Shown here in pieces: positions 5,857-7,593 of a stretch of 7,593 nt of DNA. The notes beneath the pieces were generated by a model that searched no databases, had not been told where the DNA came from, and saw only the letters and a program-made list of their open reading frames with translations. Where the stretch lies: assembly GCA_051000715.1 (NCBI GenBank), contig JBPCOB010000154.1, positions 1 through 7,593 of the forward strand, written 5' to 3'. Both the position numbers and the translations under genes were made by a program. Each line of letters opens with the position of its first letter. Within the stretch, counting starts at the first letter, position 1. This DNA is from JBPCOB01 sp051000715. GTDB taxonomy: Bacteria > Actinomycetota > Actinomycetes > JALYNC01.

Positions 5857-7038
5857 ATGTCTCGTCGTGTCTTTGTCGGCGTCGCGTTCGCGGCCGCCCT
5901 AACCACCCCGCTGGCCCTGGCCGGCACCGCAGGCGCGAGTCCGGCGCCGTCCGGATCCACACACAGCAGCGCGCGAGTATGCGCGGTCGCCACGCACGGT
6001 TATGCCGCCTGTTCGGCACTGGTCCGTGTCAACGCCAAGGGTCAGCCGGCCGTCACGAGCTCTCCGTCTGGATACGGCCCGGCGGACCTGCAGAGCGCTT
6101 ACGCACTCCCATCCGCCACCGCGGGTAGCGGTCAGACCATCGCGATCGTCGACGCCTACAACGACCCCAGCGCAGAGGCCGACCTCGGCGTCTACCGCAG
6201 CCAGTACGGCCTCTCGTCCTGCACCACCGCCAACGGCTGCTTCAGCAAGGTCGACCAGAACGGCGGCACCGCCTACCCGCGCAACGACAGCGGCTGGTCG
6301 CAGGAGATCTCCCTGGACGTCGACATGGCCTCGGCCATCTGTCCGAACTGCAAGATCCTGCTGGTCGAAGCAACGACGCCCTCGTTCGCCAACCTCGGCG
6401 CCGCTGTGAACACCGCCGCGAGACTAGGTGCGCAGGCGATCAGCAACAGCTACGGCGGCTCGGACGCCTCTGACGCCAACTACGGTCAGTACTACAACCA
6501 CCCCGGTCACGCGATCACCGTGAGCTCGGGAGACAACGGGTACGGCGTCGAGTACCCGGCGTCGTCCCAGTACGTCACCGCGGTCGGCGGCACGCACCTG
6601 ATCCGGGCCAGCGGCACCCGCGGCTGGGCCGAGACGGCATGGTCCGGCGCCGGCAGTGGTTGCTCGGCCTACAACGCCAAGCCCAGCTGGCAGACCGACG
6701 GCGGCTGCGCGAAGCGCACGGTCGCTGACGTCTCCGCGGTTGCCGACCCGGCGACCGGGGTGGCCGTCTACGACAGCTACGCCTCCAAGGGGACCAAGGG
6801 TTGGCTCGTCTTCGGCGGCACCAGCGTCTCGGCGCCGATCATCGCGGGTGTCTACGCGCTGGCCGGTAACGGCAGCGCCGTCAACTACGGCAGCTACCCG
6901 TACAGCCACACCGCTTCGCTCTTCGACGTGGTGGGCGGCAGCAACGGGTCGTGCTCCACGGCCTACCTGTGCAACGCCGTCACCGGCTTCGACGGCCCCA
7001 CCGGGTTAGGTACGCCGAACGGCACCGGAGCTTTCTAA
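5857..7038 (+). CDS. Secreted S53 (sedolisin-like) serine peptidase without prodomain
   Basis: 393 residues, intact. A Sec signal peptide (RR at 3-4, hydrophobic 6-22) ends at a likely AGA cleavage site after residue 27. The sedolisin tetrad is recognisable: Glu150 and Asp154 in QEISLDVD, the oxyanion Asp226 in SSGDNG, and the nucleophile Ser323 in GGTSVSAP. A C-terminal calcium site is suggested by Asp357-Val358 and the GFD at 377-379, before GPTGLGTPNG. Classical sedolisins carry a prodomain of about 180 residues; here only about 45 residues lie between the signal and the core start (GYGPADLQSAYALPS, from 72). Ten cysteines fall in five close pairs (42/52, 122/128, 162/165, 269/284, 366/372), consistent with local disulfides. 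The ATG is preceded by GGAGG (5848-5852). The protein is probably an extracellular endopeptidase. The assignment rests on the tetrad; some databases label such proteins S8-like. Confidence 0.88.
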   Translation: MSRRVFVGVAFAAALTTPLALAGTAGASPAPSGSTHSSARVCAVATHGYAACSALVRVNAKGQPAVTSSPSGYGPADLQSAYALPSATAGSGQTIAIVDAYNDPSAEADLGVYRSQYGLSSCTTANGCFSKVDQNGGTAYPRNDSGWSQEISLDVDMASAICPNCKILLVEATTPSFANLGAAVNTAARLGAQAISNSYGGSDASDANYGQYYNHPGHAITVSSGDNGYGVEYPASSQYVTAVGGTHLIRASGTRGWAETAWSGAGSGCSAYNAKPSWQTDGGCAKRTVADVSAVADPATGVAVYDSYASKGTKGWLVFGGTSVSAPIIAGVYALAGNGSAVNYGSYPYSHTASLFDVVGGSNGSCSTAYLCNAVTGFDGPTGLGTPNGTGAF

Positions 7039-7052
7039 GCTCAACGCACCTT

Positions 7053-7088
7053 CAGAACGCCCGGCCCCCTAAGGGGCCGGGCGTTCTG
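7053..7088 (+). terminator. Strong terminator hairpin after the S53 peptidase
   Basis: Positions 7053-7068 pair without mismatch with 7073-7088, a 16-bp stem that is very GC-rich in its inner part, closed by the 4-nt loop CTAA, 14 nt after the peptidase stop. No T-run follows, which is common in high-GC actinobacterial terminators. The symmetry means it could also stop transcription arriving from the right. Confidence 0.85.
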
Positions 7089-7214
7089 TCGTGGCCCAGC
7101 ACGTGGGTGCTTGATGGCTGCATGGTAATTAAGTTGCGCCCCCAGGTGTAGGACGAGTGGATGGGTAGAAGCCTGCGCGTGAGATCGCAGCACAGCTTTC
7201 AAGGAGGAACTCAG
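7089..7214 (+). promoter_or_regulatory. Upstream region of hsp20, with ribosome binding site AAGGAGG
   Basis: The only secure element is AAGGAGG (7201-7207), 7 nt before the ATG at 7215, which marks the intended start of the heat-shock gene. Upstream, GGTGT (7145-7149) and GGGTAG (7163-7168), separated by 13 nt, loosely resemble stress-sigma (SigB/SigF type) promoters. No HspR HAIR repeat (CTTGAGT-N7-ACTCAAG) or CIRCE element is present; CTTGAT/ATTAAG (7110-7115, 7128-7133) is only a vague echo of such a repeat. Confidence 0.4.
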
Positions 7215-7593
7215 ATGCTATGCGTACCGACCCGTTCCGGGACTGGACCGGCTCGCCCAGCAGGCCTTGGCCGGCACCGTCTCGCGGCCGACCTTCATGC
7301 CGATGGACGCCTACCGCAACGGTGACCGCTTTCTGGTGCAGTTCGACCTGCCCGGCGTCGACCCGAACGCTGTTGAGCTGACGGTGGAGAAGAATGTGCT
7401 GACGGTTCGTGCCGAGCGCGGCAAGCCGACCGGCGAGGGCGTGGAGATGCTGGCCGCTGAGCGGCCGCAGGGCGTCTTCACCCGGCAGCTCTTCCTCGGC
7501 GAGACGCTGGACACGGACCGGATCGAGGCCAACTACGACGCCGGCGTGCTGACCTTGTCTATCCCGGTGGCCGAGCAGGCCAAGCCCCGCAAG
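7215..7593 (+). CDS. Hsp20 small heat-shock protein, 5' end frameshifted, 3' end beyond the window
   Basis: The alpha-crystallin domain is clear in one frame from 7243 to the edge: LDRLAQQALAG, then MPMDAYRNGDRFLVQFDLPG, VELTVEKNVLTVRAER, and the family's C-terminal signature as YDAGVLTLSIPV. Such proteins are ATP-independent holdases that form oligomers in the cytoplasm. The ribosome binding site fits the ATG at 7215, but the frame needs two restored bases to read the usual N-terminus ML-MRTDPFRD-LDRL: one between 7219 and 7220, and one at about 7243 (GACTGGAC where GACCTGGAC is expected). As written, the first ATG in the domain frame is at 7297, with a possible TTG at 7267, and both would remove part of the N-terminal arm. 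Only the last residues of the protein lie beyond the window. Family is sure; whether this copy is broken or misread is not. Confidence 0.85.

Noticed and set aside
6951..7151. A 66-codon plus-strand frame across the peptidase end and its terminator
   Set aside because: It runs out of frame through the peptidase C-terminus and through the 16-bp hairpin, and shows no coding signal.

Overview
The window is chromosomal DNA from a GC-rich actinobacterium. The evidence is the strong third-position GC bias, twin-arginine and Sec secretion signals, two start codons that look leaderless, and a RamB-type regulator divergent from isocitrate lyase, an arrangement known from Corynebacterium and Mycobacterium relatives. 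I cannot place it to order or genus from sequence alone.

Layout. Positions 1-167 (-) hold the N-terminus of a PIG3-type NAD(P)H:quinone oxidoreductase that runs off the left edge. A short regulatory stretch with small direct and inverted repeats follows, then tRNA-Ser(TGA) at 374-460 (+). Convergent to the tRNA, and reading leftward, are three genes: a Tat-exported DyP-type peroxidase (473-1718) whose frame is broken at two clear sites and one probable site; an intact secreted calcineurin-like phosphatase (1780-2772); and an intact XRE/RamB-family regulator (2841-4289). A divergent control region of about 140 bp (4290-4431) separates ramB from aceA, isocitrate lyase (4432-5760, +). After a hairpin at the aceA stop codon and a new promoter comes a secreted, prodomain-less S53 (sedolisin-like) peptidase (5857-7038, +). 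It is closed by a 16-bp perfect hairpin. The right edge holds most of an Hsp20 small heat-shock protein gene (7215-7593, +) whose first codons contain two apparent one-base losses.

How the genes relate. The clearest functional unit is ramB/aceA: the first glyoxylate-shunt enzyme with its presumed acetate-responsive regulator, sharing a promoter region that contains a RamB-like motif over the proposed ramB -35. The phosphatase, DyP peroxidase and S53 peptidase are all predicted to be exported, so about half of the window is secretome, but I see no sign that they form one pathway. The quinone oxidoreductase, tRNA and Hsp20 appear to be unrelated housekeeping or stress neighbours.

I did not find a convincing novel multi-gene system, CRISPR array, insertion sequence or phage module. 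The points most worth a second look are the peptidase leader, where one CCTCC can pair either with a nearby GGAGG or with the ribosome binding site; the absence of a prodomain in the S53 peptidase; the ramB/aceA control region; and the clustering of one-base indels in two genes while the four other long genes are clean.
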